Notes: a model not told the origin generated them from the sequence alone. A stretch of 64,000 nucleotides of DNA from Xiphydria camelus (GCA_963678675.1 OY783192.1:20238439-20302438), one strand, 5' to 3'; shown: positions 31,045 to 41,936, counted from the stretch's first letter. A program made the numbers and translations.

Positions 31045-32160
31045 CCTTAACACTGCACTCACGATATTACTGGTGATAGGCAGGGTGAAAGCACCGGTTA
31101 GCCGGACATTACCTGTTGTCGGAATCTACTGTACCGTATGTCCGTCTCCCCGATAGCAAAGCGTGCATTTACACGCTAGCTGCACGCAGTGCTGCCACGT
31201 AGTGGCATCACTGTGGTCTCACCGTGGCATGATCGCGTGACGTACACAAATTAAGAGCACCGTGGCTACTGTTACGACCCGGTCCAGCCCTATAAAACTA
31301 CACCAATACGCCTTATATACAATAAATTTTGTCCCCACTATTGAAGCCGTTGGAAACAATTCCGCTGCGTGGCGCCACTCACACGTGATGTTAATAATCA
31401 TTATAATAACGGTCGTGTAGTGTTATTCGAGCACTTCGAACATAATTCCGTGGATTGTGTATATTCGGTATATTTTTTATGTTTAAATGTAAAATCATTT
31501 TTTTTAAATTTATTGTTAACGATGCCGTGCCATGTGCGGAGGACATGGAGGGGGTAACATCACGTTACTGCTGGTACCGCGCTGCGGCGGACACAATAGC
31601 GGGGACACAAATTTAGGCGAGTAACAGGAGGCTGACCCGGTCTAATCCAGTCCTGGTCGCTTTGAAACGCGAGGCGCTAGGATCGTTTTACCGTGTGAAT
31701 GAGTTACATTCAATCGTGTGAGAGGCGCGAATTACAGTAAAATTCAAGGAAACAAGATGGAAATTAATGCAGAGGTTACCGACAGGATTCAGAAGTTTAT
31801 TGACTGTAGAAACACACTGATGAATGAAGAGGCACTGATCACTATACTACACTGAACACAGAACAAAACTATACTTCCGCTCTCTTGCATTCTGTTGCGG
31901 TTTATATCTCTTAGAACAACTAGATAGTGGGGATAGCGTGGGCAATGCGTTACGCTCTAATTGGCTGAATGAGAATGACGGTGAGCTATGCGGTGTGCCC
32001 GGATTGGCTAGAAAAGTGGCGTGAACACGAGGGGTGACGCTCTCCTGAGTCACGCACCTAAAGGGACCAAGCGGTGGTTGCTCGTACCGTACAGAGGGAT
32101 CGGAGTTCGTCGCTATTTCTCCGTAAAGCGGATTAAATAGCCGGCGGTTAGCGGTGATTA
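31045..32160 (-). repeat. LTR-like repeat (family copy F3), interrupted
   Basis: Starts with CACTGCACTCACGATA (31053), is interrupted at TGTACCGTATGTCC (31131), and resumes before 31800 with CGGTTTATATCTC (31893) and GGGGATAGCGTGGGCAA (31931). Together these match copies F1 and F2. The middle (31175-31740) has no recognised gene. Confidence 0.45.
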
Positions 32161-32395
32161 GCAGAGTGATTTCGGTGACGCGTGACGCACTAGGAATCGT
32201 CCGGCAATTAGCCTTCCGCGAAAGGTACGGGACTGCGAGCGCATTCCAGCCCCCTGCTTTGCCTTATCATATCCCATCTCATCCCTCGAGTGACCTTCGT
32301 TCTACAAGAGTATTGGCAATCGACATTGGATCCTCGCCATCTGGTGGCGGATCCCCCCAATCATTATTAAGACGCTATGTACAAAGTACGGACAG

Positions 32396-32578
32396 CAGGG
32401 GCCCCTTTTTCGAACTCGCTCGTATCTTTGCGTGCACGCATCTTAGCGAATAGACCAGCCAGGATCAAGTATTCCGTTGTCCGTAATCCCACCACAACGG
32501 AATACTTGACCCTGATTGATTTAATCGCTAAGGTGCGTGCACGCAAAGATACGAGTGAGTTCGAGAAAGGGGTCCCTG
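32396..32578. mobile_element. Palindromic MITE with CAGGGG...CCCTG ends, 183 bp
   Basis: The ends pair over about 45 bases (CTCGTATCTTTGCGTGCACG inside) and the centre contains a second pairing of AAGTATTCCGTTGT. The CAGGG ends suggest a hAT-type element, but I see no 8 bp duplication. It is related to 21393-21575. Confidence 0.75.
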
Positions 32579-32670
32579 ATCGTGTTTAGTGAATGAAATT
32601 TACGTGAGAATTTATAAAGTTTAAAGAATATAATGAATGGTGTAAGCTTCGTAGAACGAATAAAACAAAA

Positions 32671-32850
32671 AATGTAAAGTCTTGTGCAGTTAGTTGCTGC
32701 GAAAGTAATACGAAAAAACAGTTATCCTTGTGTTTTCACGGTTTTCCAAACCAAATGAACGCGTAGTATACATTGAAAAACTGTTTGAAACATTAGAAAA
32801 AATAGATAAATTGAAGGCATGGCAACGTGCTACAAAATGAAACGTGCTAT
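32671..32850 (+). pseudogene. Possible THAP zinc-finger remnant
   Basis: An open stretch reads VKSCAVSCCESNTKKQLSL then FHGFPNQ, the pattern of the start of a THAP domain, followed by a stop. A later bit (KIDKLKAWQRATK) could be from the same gene. It is too short for a firm call. On the opposite strand, 32847-33032 has an unassigned 61-codon frame (VDQIYDWAQTNPSHRNVIEG). Confidence 0.3.
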
Positions 32851-33391
32851 GTTAAATGAGACATTTGAAGACAGAAAGCTGTCAAACTGATATAACCGGG
32901 TGTCACATTTTCCACATTTCTATCAATTTTTATGATGTGATTAGCATTAAGGTAACGATTTCCTTCAATCACATTGCGATGGGAAGGATTTGTTTGGGCC
33001 CAATCATAAATTTGATCTACAGTTATTAACATTTTTACTATTTTCTCACAAATCGCGTGTATTGTCGAATGGTTTAGGTCTTATTCGACGCCATATTGGT
33101 TAGGTCATGCCCCCATGTCGATTCCCAATACGCAGTAAGAAAGAGATATGCTAATAGCAAGAATTTCTAATACATGAGTTTTGAATTTGAGAGTCCTTTG
33201 AACAGCCCGCGTTCTTTAGCGGAAAATACGATGGTCGTCGCTTCATGTAGACGTCCAAAGAACTGTCGTTCTACGAAAACGTGACGTAACGTCACACTAC
33301 ACTGTGAACACACTGAGTGGTTCACAGCGTAAAGACAGTGTTTACACTCACAATCAGTGCAATCACGGTGTCTTTTCGACGTGCACACTTC

Positions 33392-33425
33392 GTAAATTTA
33401 CCGACCATAAATGTCGGTAAATTCA
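33392..33425. repeat. Short perfect hairpin
   Basis: AATTTACCGAC, seven bases, then GTCGGTAAATT: an 11 bp stem. Confidence 0.5.
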
Positions 33426-33446
33426 CTGTCTTCAAAAAATTTTTAA

Positions 33447-33560
33447 CACGTTCGCTGCCGCCGGCTCCGATCAGAGACACATTGTCGTGCACATTACATT
33501 ATTCAGTCTGTTACCGGCACAGAGCGCGATGTAATCAATCTAAAAGTGGCAGCGAATGTG
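33447..33560. mobile_element. TTAA-flanked MITE, 114 bp
   Basis: CACGTTCGCTGCC at the left and GGCAGCGAATGTG at the right are flanked by TTAA (33443-33446 and 33561-33564). This is a piggyBac-type mini element. Confidence 0.8.
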
Positions 33561-33862
33561 TTAAATTAGAAAATAACAAAATTGATATAATAATAGGTTT
33601 GTTCCCAGAAAGCAATTTGTAACTAGTTGCAAATTTTGATCTGCGCATGTGCGGTTGTAAAACAATTAATTTATTTCACACCCCGATAGAAAAATTTTGA
33701 AATTAGAAAATAACAAAATTGATATTATAATGATGTTTCAAACAGTGCAAATTGTACTGAATTATTCCATAAATAATTAATGATTAATTATCATAATCGC
33801 TACTGTTTTGAAAAAGAAAGTATCAAATTATTTTAAAAAATTTAATGATATATATATATATA

Positions 33863-34264
33863 AGAGTTGGGGAACAATACACGAATTGTTTCTCTGTAAA
33901 CAAAGTTTTTTCTATTTTATACAAACAAAACCTTAGCCTAACCTAACCTAAACTAATTGATTCCGTACAAACTAAACCAGTCTAATAATTTAAACTAATT
34001 AATCCTACCTGTAAACAAAGAAACAACATTCAATGTCGTTATTCACCCTGTTGTTTCTTGACAACTATCGTTTAGTCTTAGGTTCTTAATTCTTCTTAAT
34101 TCTTAACTTTGACTTCTTGCGACATGTTTGTTTCGTGGCTTACATCGTCTTTTCTCACACCACGTGTCCCTTGTGTAATTCGGTTGTCTGTTTCCATAGG
34201 AGGTCTGACTTACCGACTCGATTTAAGCGCTAGATTCAAATAGACTTAGGATACTTTCCTTACA
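33863..34264 (-). repeat. 3' LTR of the second gypsy element (402 bp)
   Basis: AGAGTTGGGG...CCTTACA, equal in length to 38516-38917 and nearly identical to it (differences seen around the ACAAACTAAACC, AATTTAAAC and CATGTTTGTTTCG words). On the minus strand it begins TGTAAGG. The other end lacks the usual CA. It includes CCTAACCTAACCTAA, a telomere-like run. Confidence 0.92.
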
Positions 34265-34277
34265 TCTCCCCCCCCCT
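34265..34277 (-). other. Polypurine tract of the second gypsy element
   Basis: Minus-strand GAGGGGGGGGAGA abuts the TGTAAGG start of the 3' LTR. Confidence 0.9.
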
Positions 34278-34330
34278 CAAAATTAAAGATATGGTACATA
34301 GTTTCGGTACGAAATTACACGAAGTTGTAG

Positions 34331-35646
34331 TTAAGCGCCCACGGTGTCTGTTTCATTTGGAATGTTAAGTGTTGGGATGAGTTTAGAGATATGAAATAAA
34401 TTTGATTCTGATTTCTTGTGTCCTGTATCAATTTCGTACATTGATTTTGATATTTTTTTCAAAATTTTGTAAGGACCGATTCTTAATTCCTCTAATTTTG
34501 TTCGATTCAGTTGATTACCATTTTCAACATATACTGAGTCCCCAATATTAAAGTTATAATCTTTTCTATTTTTATCATACAATTTTTTATTGTAATCATG
34601 GTATTTGGTACTGTTCTCGAAGGCAATTGCCCTATCATTTTCTAGAGTATTGTTAGCTCTTGTTTTTTTATCTAGTTCGGTAATATTGAGGTGTCTTCAC
34701 CTTGTAATAAATATTTTGGACTGAACTTAGTGACTGTGTGTTCCGTTTCATTATATTTTTCTATACACTTGTGTGCTATAGTTGTCCAGGCGTATCTTTT
34801 TTCCTCATTTATTGCACATCTGATTTTATTTATTAAAGCTTGATTAAGTCTTTCGTTTAAGCCATTAGAGAATGGTGCATTGGCTGCTGTGAAAATCTTC
34901 GTGATTTTCTTTTCTTCTAGGTAATTTTTGAATTCTGTGGAGTTTATGCCCGGATATTGATCTGTTAAAATTATTTCTATGTTATGTTCTTTGAGTACGT
35001 TTTCCGTTAATTTAATGAAATCGTTTGCCTTTTGCGTTTTTGATGTTAATATGTAAGCGAATCTTGTAAAATGATCTACTAGGAGATGTAAGTATTTCTT
35101 TGTGGATCGTGAACCACCGAATCCACCTATTGTGTCTATGGAAACTATTTCAAACGTTTTTTTTGCGGGACCGAGATGAGACATTAGACCAATTTTGTCT
35201 TGTCCTCTTGATTTATTTTTTATACAAATCTCGCAATGTTTGCATGTGTGCCTTATATTCTCCGAAATATTTTTTGCTGTATAATGTGGCAATATTTTAG
35301 TTTGCATTTGTTTTACGCCGATGTGGCAAAAATTTTTGTGAACGTTTTCTATCAATTTCTTAGAAAAATCTTCTGATAGTACTATTTTTTCTTTTTGTCT
35401 TATTTTTTTATAGTATAGATTATCTTTGAAGAGTAATCTGTCTTTTGTAGCTGTTATATCGTTATTCTTATTTTGATCTTCTAAAATATCATCTATTTTT
35501 ATTAAATTTACGATTTTTAATTGATCATCTTCGTTTTCTTGAGACTCTAATACTGGGTTTCTACTTAAGCAGTCTGCTTCTAAGTTATTTTTACCTGGAC
35601 GGTATATTATTTCGAAATCATATTGTGATAAATAATAAGAGATCAC
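34331..35646 (-). pseudogene. pol: Integrase (second gypsy element), one frameshift
   Basis: 35646-34672 starts at the end of RNase H (YDFEIIYRPGKNNLEADCLS), then the zinc domain (HKNFCHIGVKQM... CKHCEICIKNK), core Asp (VSIDTIGGFGG), second Asp (EIILTDQYPG) and Glu (FSNGLNERLNQALINK). After GEDTSILPN the frame breaks near 34672 and the C-terminus follows at 34582-34331 with the GPY/F motif (RIGPYKILKKISKSMYEID). The catalytic DDE residues are intact. No env follows before the polypurine tract. Confidence 0.92.
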
Positions 35647-36905
35647 CTAATTCTTCATCTGTTCTAGATTTGATGTTCATTTTTTCCAGTGGTTTGTGGT
35701 CTGAAAATACTTTGAATGGTCTATTTATAAGCCAGTATTGCCAGTATTTCACTGATTCTTTAATTGCTAAGCATTCTAAGTAAATTGCTTTTTTCTTTTT
35801 TTGTGATTTGTTCAGTTTCTTTGAAAAATATGCTACCGGTTTTTCGATTTTTCCATTTGGCTGTGGTTATTTTAATATGGCTCCTATACCTTGCAAACTT
35901 GCGTCTGTGTATATGTGTATTGGCCGGTCTGGATCGAAGATGGCTAATACTGGTTTCGAGCAAAGGAAATCTTTCATGTATTCGAAAGCTTTTTGACAGT
36001 CTTTGGACCAAATGAATTTCTGTCCTTCTCTTAGTAAGTTATGTAAAGGTTCTAAAATTAATGAAATTTTTGGGACGTATGTATTGTAAAAGTTAATTTT
36101 CCCTAGGAATTGTCTGATGTTTTTTTGATTTTTCGGTACTGGAAAATTTTTTATTGAAATGAGATTATCCTTTATTGGAGAAATTGAGTTGTGTCTTATA
36201 ATGTGACCTAAATATTGTACAGAATCTAATGCAAATGTGCATTTTGAAAATTTTAATCTGAATCCTTCTTTTGTTATTGCTTCTAATAGTTGTGATAGGT
36301 GATTTATATGTTCTTCGAAGGACTTTGAAAAGATTAGTATATCATCAATATAGTTTAATGTGAAATCTGATAGTTTATATTTTCTTATTATATTACTCAA
36401 TATTCTCTGAAAAATAGCTGGTGATGTTTTTAACCCGAATGGTAAACAAGTCCATTGAAATTGTCCCTCTTGGGTCACAAATGCCGTTTTCCTTTTGTCT
36501 TCAATTCTTAAAGGGATAGACCAAAATGCAGAATTTATGTCAAGTTTCGAAAAATATTTGCAGTTTCTTGTTTTTATTACTAAATCTTCAATTAGTGGGA
36601 ACGGTTGTGATTGGGGAACTATTATCTTATTCATATCCCTAAAATCTATGCATAGTCTTGATCTCTTATTTTCATCTTTTTTATATGCTAATGTAACTGG
36701 AGCAGAAAAAGGACTGTATGATTCTTCTATTAGATTTCTTTTAAGTAATTGTGAGATTTGTTCCTCTATTTCTTTTTTATCTTCGATGGTGCATCGGTAA
36801 GGTCTTTTGCTACAATATTTATCTACTATGAGATCTATTCTGGCTTCGTACCCTTTTACTACGCCTATATCGTATTTGTCTTTTGCAAATATATTTTTAT
36901 ATTTA
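35647..36905 (-). pseudogene. pol: RT and RNase H (second gypsy element)
   Basis: The minus frame runs from LIDKYKNIFAKDKYDIGVV through RPYRCTIEDKKEIEEQISQL and RLCIDFRDMNKI to YFSKLDINSAFWSIPL, PFGLKTSPAIFQRIL and the active site LNYIDDILIFS, then the connection (IRQFLGKINFYNTYVPKIS) and RNase H (HIYTDASLQGIGAILK). A TAA at 35867-35869 interrupts RNase H where Gln would fit, after which PVAYFSKKL, AIYLECLAIKESVKYWQYWL and SDHKPLEKM follow. A frameshift near 35645 leads into the integrase ORF. RT catalytic residues are present. Confidence 0.93.
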
Positions 36906-37331
36906 TCTATGAGATTTTTTTATTATATTTTCTTCATAATGACTCAAGTGATTTGTTAAGACTTCGAAATTGTCTAAATCCACGTGTTCATTGAAGTTTA
37001 TTCGATCTTCTTGTTTTTCTGTGAGATCAAAGTGTTTTTGTTCTATCTCAAAGTTTTCATTTTGTCTTAGCTTGAATTTTTTTATGCAATCTAATCCTAT
37101 TAGAAAGTCGTAGTCGAAATTTTCGTGATTGATTATGAATACGTCTATGTATTCTTCTATATTCAATATTTTTACTTTAATTTTTATCAATTCTTCTGAT
37201 CTATACACACCATTAATTGTTCTTAGGTTAACTTTTTGTTTTAAATTAATCCTTTTTTGTTTCAGATGGACTAATTTTGAATTTATAAGTGAAACATTTG
37301 AGCCTGAATCGTAGATAGCGGATACTTTCAA
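36906..37331 (-). CDS. pro: Aspartic protease (second gypsy element)
   Basis: Holds AIYDSGSNVSLINSKL (active site D-S-G) and, further on, FDYDFLIGLDCIKKF. It ends in a run of seven A followed by a stop in this frame (ENIIKK). The next base frame (+1) opens into RT without a stop, so the step from protease to RT is either a programmed +1 shift or one extra A in the run at about 36913-36919. Confidence 0.85.
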
Positions 37332-37375
37332 AGTGTTGTTTAATGTTAACGGAAGTCTAATTAATGGTGGAATTA

Positions 37376-38250
37376 CTAGTTTTTTGGATCAGTATAACTT
37401 AGTTCTACCTCCAATATTGAATTATTAACATGTCTTGTTTTGTTTTGTGTATCTTTAAACCAGCATTCAGCTTCAGGATGGAAGCGTGTACCTTTGCCCT
37501 TATTTGTACAAATTTCGCATGGCTTTTTCTCTGTGTTTTCTTTGTAATTTTTATTTCTTTTGAAGTCTGTTTTCTTCTGAATTAAGTGTTCTAGTTTACC
37601 TATTTCGTAGTACAAGTCTTCGGTAATATTTAATTTTTCTCTATCAATTCTATCAGCTACGAAATTTGGCAGGCCACTAGCAATCAGATCAATCAATGTT
37701 CCCTTATCAATAGATTTTCTTGTTTCTAGTAAAAGTTTTTCTTTTTTTATCGCATAATCTAGTAAAGAGCCTGTTTGATATTTAAATTGTAGCGCATATC
37801 TTATTGGAGACCAACCGTTATTCGCAAATGTAGTACAAAAATTCTTCTTCCAATCTTTCCAGTTCGCTTTAACGGTTAACTTTGCAAGTGTACAACTATA
37901 CCAATCTATGGCACTTTTTTCCATGAATGATTTTAAAATTTCAATTTTTTCCTCATCCTTAGTTATATCAAACCGTTCGTATTCTTTCTCAAAATTAATT
38001 ATCCATTGATCCACATTTGAGGTTTTCACGTTAAATTTTTCAATTATGAATTTTTTAGCGATTTTACCAATATTCTTCTCCTTAGATTTTCCTTGGCTTT
38101 TTTCAAGTAGTTGTTCTAGCAATTTTATCAATGGTTGTTCTGAAGCCTCAGTTACCTACCTTACTTTCATGTGTGTTTGTTTTTTCTTCTAAATATACGT
38201 CATTAAATTGTAAATTTTCTCCCTCATCTAAATAAGTCTCGATCAATTCT
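37376..38250 (-). pseudogene. gag: Gag capsid and zinc finger (second gypsy element)
   Basis: The open frame 38131-37376 has a helical, Lys-rich start (LLEQLLEKSQGKSKEKN), the capsid core (VDQWIINFEKEYERFDI, ILKSFMEKSAIDWYS, WKKNFCTTFANNGW) and a zinc finger of unusual spacing (CEICTNKGKGTRFHPEAEC: CX2CX9HX4C). A 4-base repeat (GTAG GTAA) near 38150 separates it from an upstream stretch (VWINLTKELIETYLDEGEN). Capsid and finger are intact. Confidence 0.85.
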
Positions 38251-38254
38251 TTAG

Positions 38255-38485
38255 TTAGATTAATCCATACTTTTTCCTCGTCTGGCCTCTTTTAGTTAAT
38301 GTCTTTTTTACTTTAGTATACGGTGCTGTTTTTCTGATTGCCGCGTGCAGTTGTACATCACAGCAGTGCGTTAGAATTGCGTAAGTTCGGCCGTCCGGTG
38401 TGCTGATTGAGGTTATGCACAGCATGTTCGTCCTTGGTTCATCTGCAGCGTCGAGCAACTCGAAAGCGAATTGTAGCTTGTCCAT
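38255..38485 (-). pseudogene. gag: Gag N-terminus (second gypsy element)
   Basis: ATG at 38485 is only 30 bases from the inner edge of the 5' LTR. It reads MDKLQFAFELLDAADEPRTN, ITSISTPDGRTYAILTHCC and HAAIRKTAPYTKVKKTLTKR, then a frameshift near 38285 passes to a frame reading RPDEEKVWINL. This part is clearly less AT-rich than the rest of the element. Confidence 0.65.
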
Positions 38486-38515
38486 TGTGATTTACAACGA
38501 GAATGTTGTTTTATA

Positions 38516-38917
38516 AGAGTTGGGGAACAATACACGAATTGTTTCTCTGTAAACAAAGTTTTTTCTATTTTATACAAACAAAACCTTAGCCTAACCTAAC
38601 CTAAACTAATTGATTCCGTACAAACAAAACCAGTCTAATAACTTAAACTAATTAATCCTACCTGTAAACAAAGAAACAACATTCAATGTCGTTATTCACC
38701 CTGTTGTTTCTTGACAACTATCGTTTAGTCTTAGGTTCTTAATTCTTCTTAATTCTTAACTTTGACTTCTTGCGACATATTTGCTTCGTGGCCTACATCG
38801 TCTTTTCTCACACCACGTGTCCCTTGTGTAATTCGGTTGTCTGTTTCCATAGGAGGTCTGACTTACCGACTCGATTTAAGCGCTAGATTCAAATAGACTT
38901 AGGATACTTTCCTTACA
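38516..38917 (-). repeat. 5' LTR of the second gypsy element (402 bp)
   Basis: Matches 33863-34264. It is followed on the outside by TATATATATA. Confidence 0.92.
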
Positions 38918-39023
38918 TATATATATACAGAGGGTGACATTTTGAAAACTTGCCACCCCAATATCTCAGAAAGTTACTGAGATTTTCTAAAAAAACAAAA
39001 ATATATATATATATATATAAAGA

Positions 39024-39120
39024 GAGATTGATTGATAGTGTGTTTAATGCCCAAAGTTAAACAAAGGTTGTGTAACAATGCTACACAATAAGCGTTTATG
39101 CAATCTTATAGTATAGCTAA
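39024..39120 (-). mobile_element. 3' end of LINE A1
   Basis: Continues the 3' UTR of A1 across element X (the other part resumes at 45996). On the minus strand it ends ...CACTATCAATCAATCTCTCTTT, an ATCA-repeat tail next to TC repeats, then TA repeats. The tail resembles that of LINE D at 61441-61470. Confidence 0.6.
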
Positions 39121-39707
39121 TAGACTAAGAGCTAGTGACATTTTTCAGTGATTATTTAGTTAAGGCCTATTTTCTGAGAGAATGTTGTGGGGGGCATGGT
39201 CTAACAAGGAAACGTTTCGAGGCCGCCGCTTCCGATCTTGATGAAACTTCGTAAATTTAAAGTTTATCGAAAAATAAGAGACCCCTATTTTTTATAGCGG
39301 CCCAATTTTGGTTTAAGGGGGTGAAATGGACCCCTGAATTTTCACCCCCTTCGAGCTATCTCCGAAACGAAGCGAGATAGATGAAAACTTTCAATGTACG
39401 TTTTGTTTGGTTTTTTTAGTATAATAAAATCCCCTAAACAGATTTTGAAAAAAAGCATTATTTTTCAAAAAAAAATTTTTTTATCTAATTTTTCGAAATT
39501 TCGGTTTAGTCATGTGGACAAAAATTTAGGAAATTTTATTACAAATTCAACCATGTATGACATGATATATTTCCCTCCTACAGTTTTGCAAATTTCTAAC
39601 TTTTATGTCTGATAATGAGCGGGCTACCAATGGCAGTGACGGGATAGGTCGGGGTTACTTCTATGTATTTTAATGCCACTTTTCTTTTATTTAATAAAGT
39701 TCAACTT

Positions 39708-41539
39708 CTATGGCTCATAATTATGACAATAATGGTATTCCGTGAAAAAATGTTTCATACAAAGTTGTTTCTTACACCAAGCACACGTAATAACGGCAAT
39801 ATCGCCACATATGTGGCATCGTGGTTCCGAGTCCTGTGCAAAACAAAATTCTACAGGATGTTCAAATTCAGGAGGTCTCCTGAATATATATCCACTCTTG
39901 AACCACGAATATTTAATAAAGTTAGTAAACCGTGGTGAAGAAAACTGATTATGAGTAAGAGATTGAAGTTTTAAAATATTATCTCTCGAATGAAGGTTAA
40001 TATCGTAATTGAAAAGAGTTACAATATCTGAAAACTTCCTTACAAAATTCTTCCACATTCGAAATCCGTATACGTCTAGCGGTTGAATCAGTCCGGTGGT
40101 GCCTTGTGGAATCGTCATTAATATTATTGTCTTGTCTTCTGGTGTAGCTTCTCGAACACTTCGCTCACATTGTCCACTCCAAGAGTCCAGCAGTAAGACG
40201 CTTGTAGATCCAGTGTTAGGGAAGTAAACTTCTTGCAGCCATGTTTTCATGAGATCGGTTGTAAGTTTCCCAGATTTGGAAGCCATGAAGTATACATTTG
40301 GCGGTCTAAACACGGTTTGTTGCACTCGTTCTCCCAATTGCCCACTAGCCTCTTTTAATACCACATAAAGAGGCGACAGTAGTTTTCCATCAGCAGATAT
40401 GGTGGGTTGTATAGTATAGCTGTGGGTTGTAGAAGATATTGATTGTACCACAGCTTCAATTTTTTTTGCCCCGATGTAGCTAAAGTTCGGCCAGAATGTA
40501 TTTCTAAATTAAATCCACTCTGATCAGAGTTAAATACATTTTGTGGTCCATATTGTGTAATGAGTGGCTTCACTTGTTCTACGAAGGCATGGCTTCGTAC
40601 TTTCAAACTTTCCTCACCCTCAACGTTTTTTCTCGTTACAAACTTTGTGATCTTTCGAGAGACAATTCTATATGCTTTCTTGAATGACCTCAACCATGTT
40701 TGACTTGCTTTGAAGGTTGGAAGATTCTCTACTTCTTTTGCTTGTAAAGCCCATCGTTTAAGGTCTACATCATGTACTATTATTTTCGATCTACTAGCTT
40801 CTACAAATTTATCAAAAGTATATTTCGCTATGCGTATTAATTTATCATTTTGAGTACCCCCCTGTCCTACTTGCGCAGCCCATCTTCGTAACTGTCTATC
40901 AGATTTCACTTTTTTAAACTGATGTTGAACTGCTGCTACGGTTCGACGTCTTTTCTTCCCACTGTTCCAGTAATCTATGGCACTTTGTTTATATTCAAAG
41001 CTAACCGCTTCTTCATCGGGTGTACAGGGATATGGTTCTGGAGGTATAGAGGTTTCTACGTGAGGAACATCCTCGACATCCGATTCCAGCCAGTCAGTAT
41101 TAACAGCGTGCATTTCACTATCCTCGATTGAATCTTCCAATTCCAATTTATTTTCATGTTCGACTCGAAATGATGAATCCTCCATGCTACGTATAATAAT
41201 ATTTTGTAATAAATCTTTCAATTGCACTTCTGCACTATTCATTGGAGTTTCTCTTCCATTTGGTACACTGAAAACGGCCACCAATAAAGTTAACACATTG
41301 ATCGGATTTATAATTGCCATAATAATAATATGAACTGCTGTGCACCATAGAAACTGAATATTCAGACTAAAAAGCTTTCTCTTTCGCTTTCTTATATATA
41401 ATGAAGTCGCCTCACAAGAACGAAACAGACTGGAGAGGGTGGGAGGTCCGACTTCCCAAAAAGGGGCCATCATCCTCGGAGTCCGCGTACGAAACTCGAG
41501 AGCGCGTACGAAAATATTTTTACATGGGCACAGAGCCAA
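39708..41539 (-). pseudogene. Tc5-like transposase, one 1-base deletion
   Basis: DDE_1 family transposase. In order: acidic N-terminal region, CENP-B-type HTH (SAIDYWNSGKKRRRTVAAVQ... QLRRWAAQ), a Tc5/CENP-B second HTH (TFKASQTWLRSFKKAYRIVS), first Asp (NVFNSDQSGFNLEIHSGRTL), second Asp (VLLLDSWSGQ) and third (IPQGTTGLIQPLDVYGFRMW). A C-terminal Cys/His cluster follows (CHICGDIAVITCAWCKKQLC... HYCHNYEP). The frame shifts near 40480: CTTTAGC stands where CTTTAAGC would restore the frame. The likely start is the ATG at 41321 or a later one after an acceptor-like TTTTCAG. A TATATATAAG box (about 41393-41402, minus) lies upstream. Confidence 0.9.
41393..41402 (-). promoter_or_regulatory. Candidate TATA box for the Tc5-like transposase
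   Basis: TATATATAAG on the minus strand, about 70 bases before the ATG at 41321. Confidence 0.5.
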
Positions 41540-41648
41540 CTAATGATAAAGCTTGTCCAAAGAACTAAACTCCCTCTTTCGCATCACCGGGGCCATATAA
41601 GGCAACCCTACAAATAACAGGAATGTTGTTTACGGCATTTTCGAGGAG

Positions 41649-41659
41649 TATATATACAG
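41649..41659 (+). promoter_or_regulatory. Candidate TATA box for the divergent small ORF
   Basis: GTATATATACAGGG, about 55-60 bases before the ATG at 41712. It points away from the transposase promoter, so the two form a divergent pair about 250 bases apart. Confidence 0.5.
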
Positions 41660-41711
41660 GGCCGAGGAGCAAAGAGCTTCAGTTTCATTGGCTGCGTCTA
41701 TCATTCAAGTG

Positions 41712-41936
41712 ATGGGTTCAAACGAGTTACCGACTTTTGAGAAGATCGTGGAGGATCTTAAAAATGGGCACATACCATTGCCGTCTCCCGGGAAATCGCT
41801 GGATCTGACATTCCGCACAACAGGACCATCCATGGCCGAAGTAGAACGAGAGCTGCAAGAATGTGAGGAGTACTGGAGGAAACAGTACGCGAAGAAGAAA
41901 AGTAAAGAAAAAAATGATTCCAACAAAAAACTATAA
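41712..41936 (+). CDS. Small divergent ORF in the Tc5-like element (74 aa)
   Basis: From ATG: MGSNELPTFEKIVEDLKNGH, then IPLPSPGKSLDLTFRTTGPS and a charged helix (MAEVERELQECEEYWRKQYA) ending in a Lys-rich tail. It has its own TATA box and lies in the unique centre of the element, transcribed away from the transposase. The frame is intact. The F-x-x-I...L-x-x-G-x-x-(I/L)-P pattern at the start is faintly like small peroxisomal (PEX14/PEX39-type) proteins, which would mean a captured host gene, but I hold this loosely. It could also be an element-encoded accessory protein. Confidence 0.55.
   Translation: MGSNELPTFEKIVEDLKNGHIPLPSPGKSLDLTFRTTGPSMAEVERELQECEEYWRKQYAKKKSKEKNDSNKKL

Larger units (their letters stand above)
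33863..38917 (-). mobile_element. Second Ty3/gypsy retrotransposon, no env
   Basis: 5055 bp on the minus strand: 5' LTR 38516-38917, gag, protease, RT/RNase H, integrase, polypurine tract, 3' LTR 33863-34264. It inserted in a TA microsatellite, so the probable TATA duplication cannot be told from its surroundings. The LTRs differ at only a handful of positions, so it is fairly young, yet gag, the pro-pol joint, RNase H and the integrase tail each have a break. Confidence 0.92.

Noticed and set aside
32396..32578. hAT element with 8 bp target duplication
   Set aside because: The CAGGG ends fit, but the flanking eight bases do not match each other, so the superfamily is left open.
32847..33032. 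61-codon minus-strand frame (VDQIYDWAQTNPSHRN)
   Set aside because: It looks protein-like and may belong to a transposon, but it is too short and has no partner frame, so I only mention it with the THAP remnant.
33935..33960. Telomeric TTAGG repeat array
   Set aside because: Only two to three AACCT units, and they lie inside the LTR of the second gypsy element in both copies.
36905..36925. Classic -1 slippery frameshift at AAAAAAA
   Set aside because: The -1 frame meets a stop within three codons. Only +1 opens into RT.
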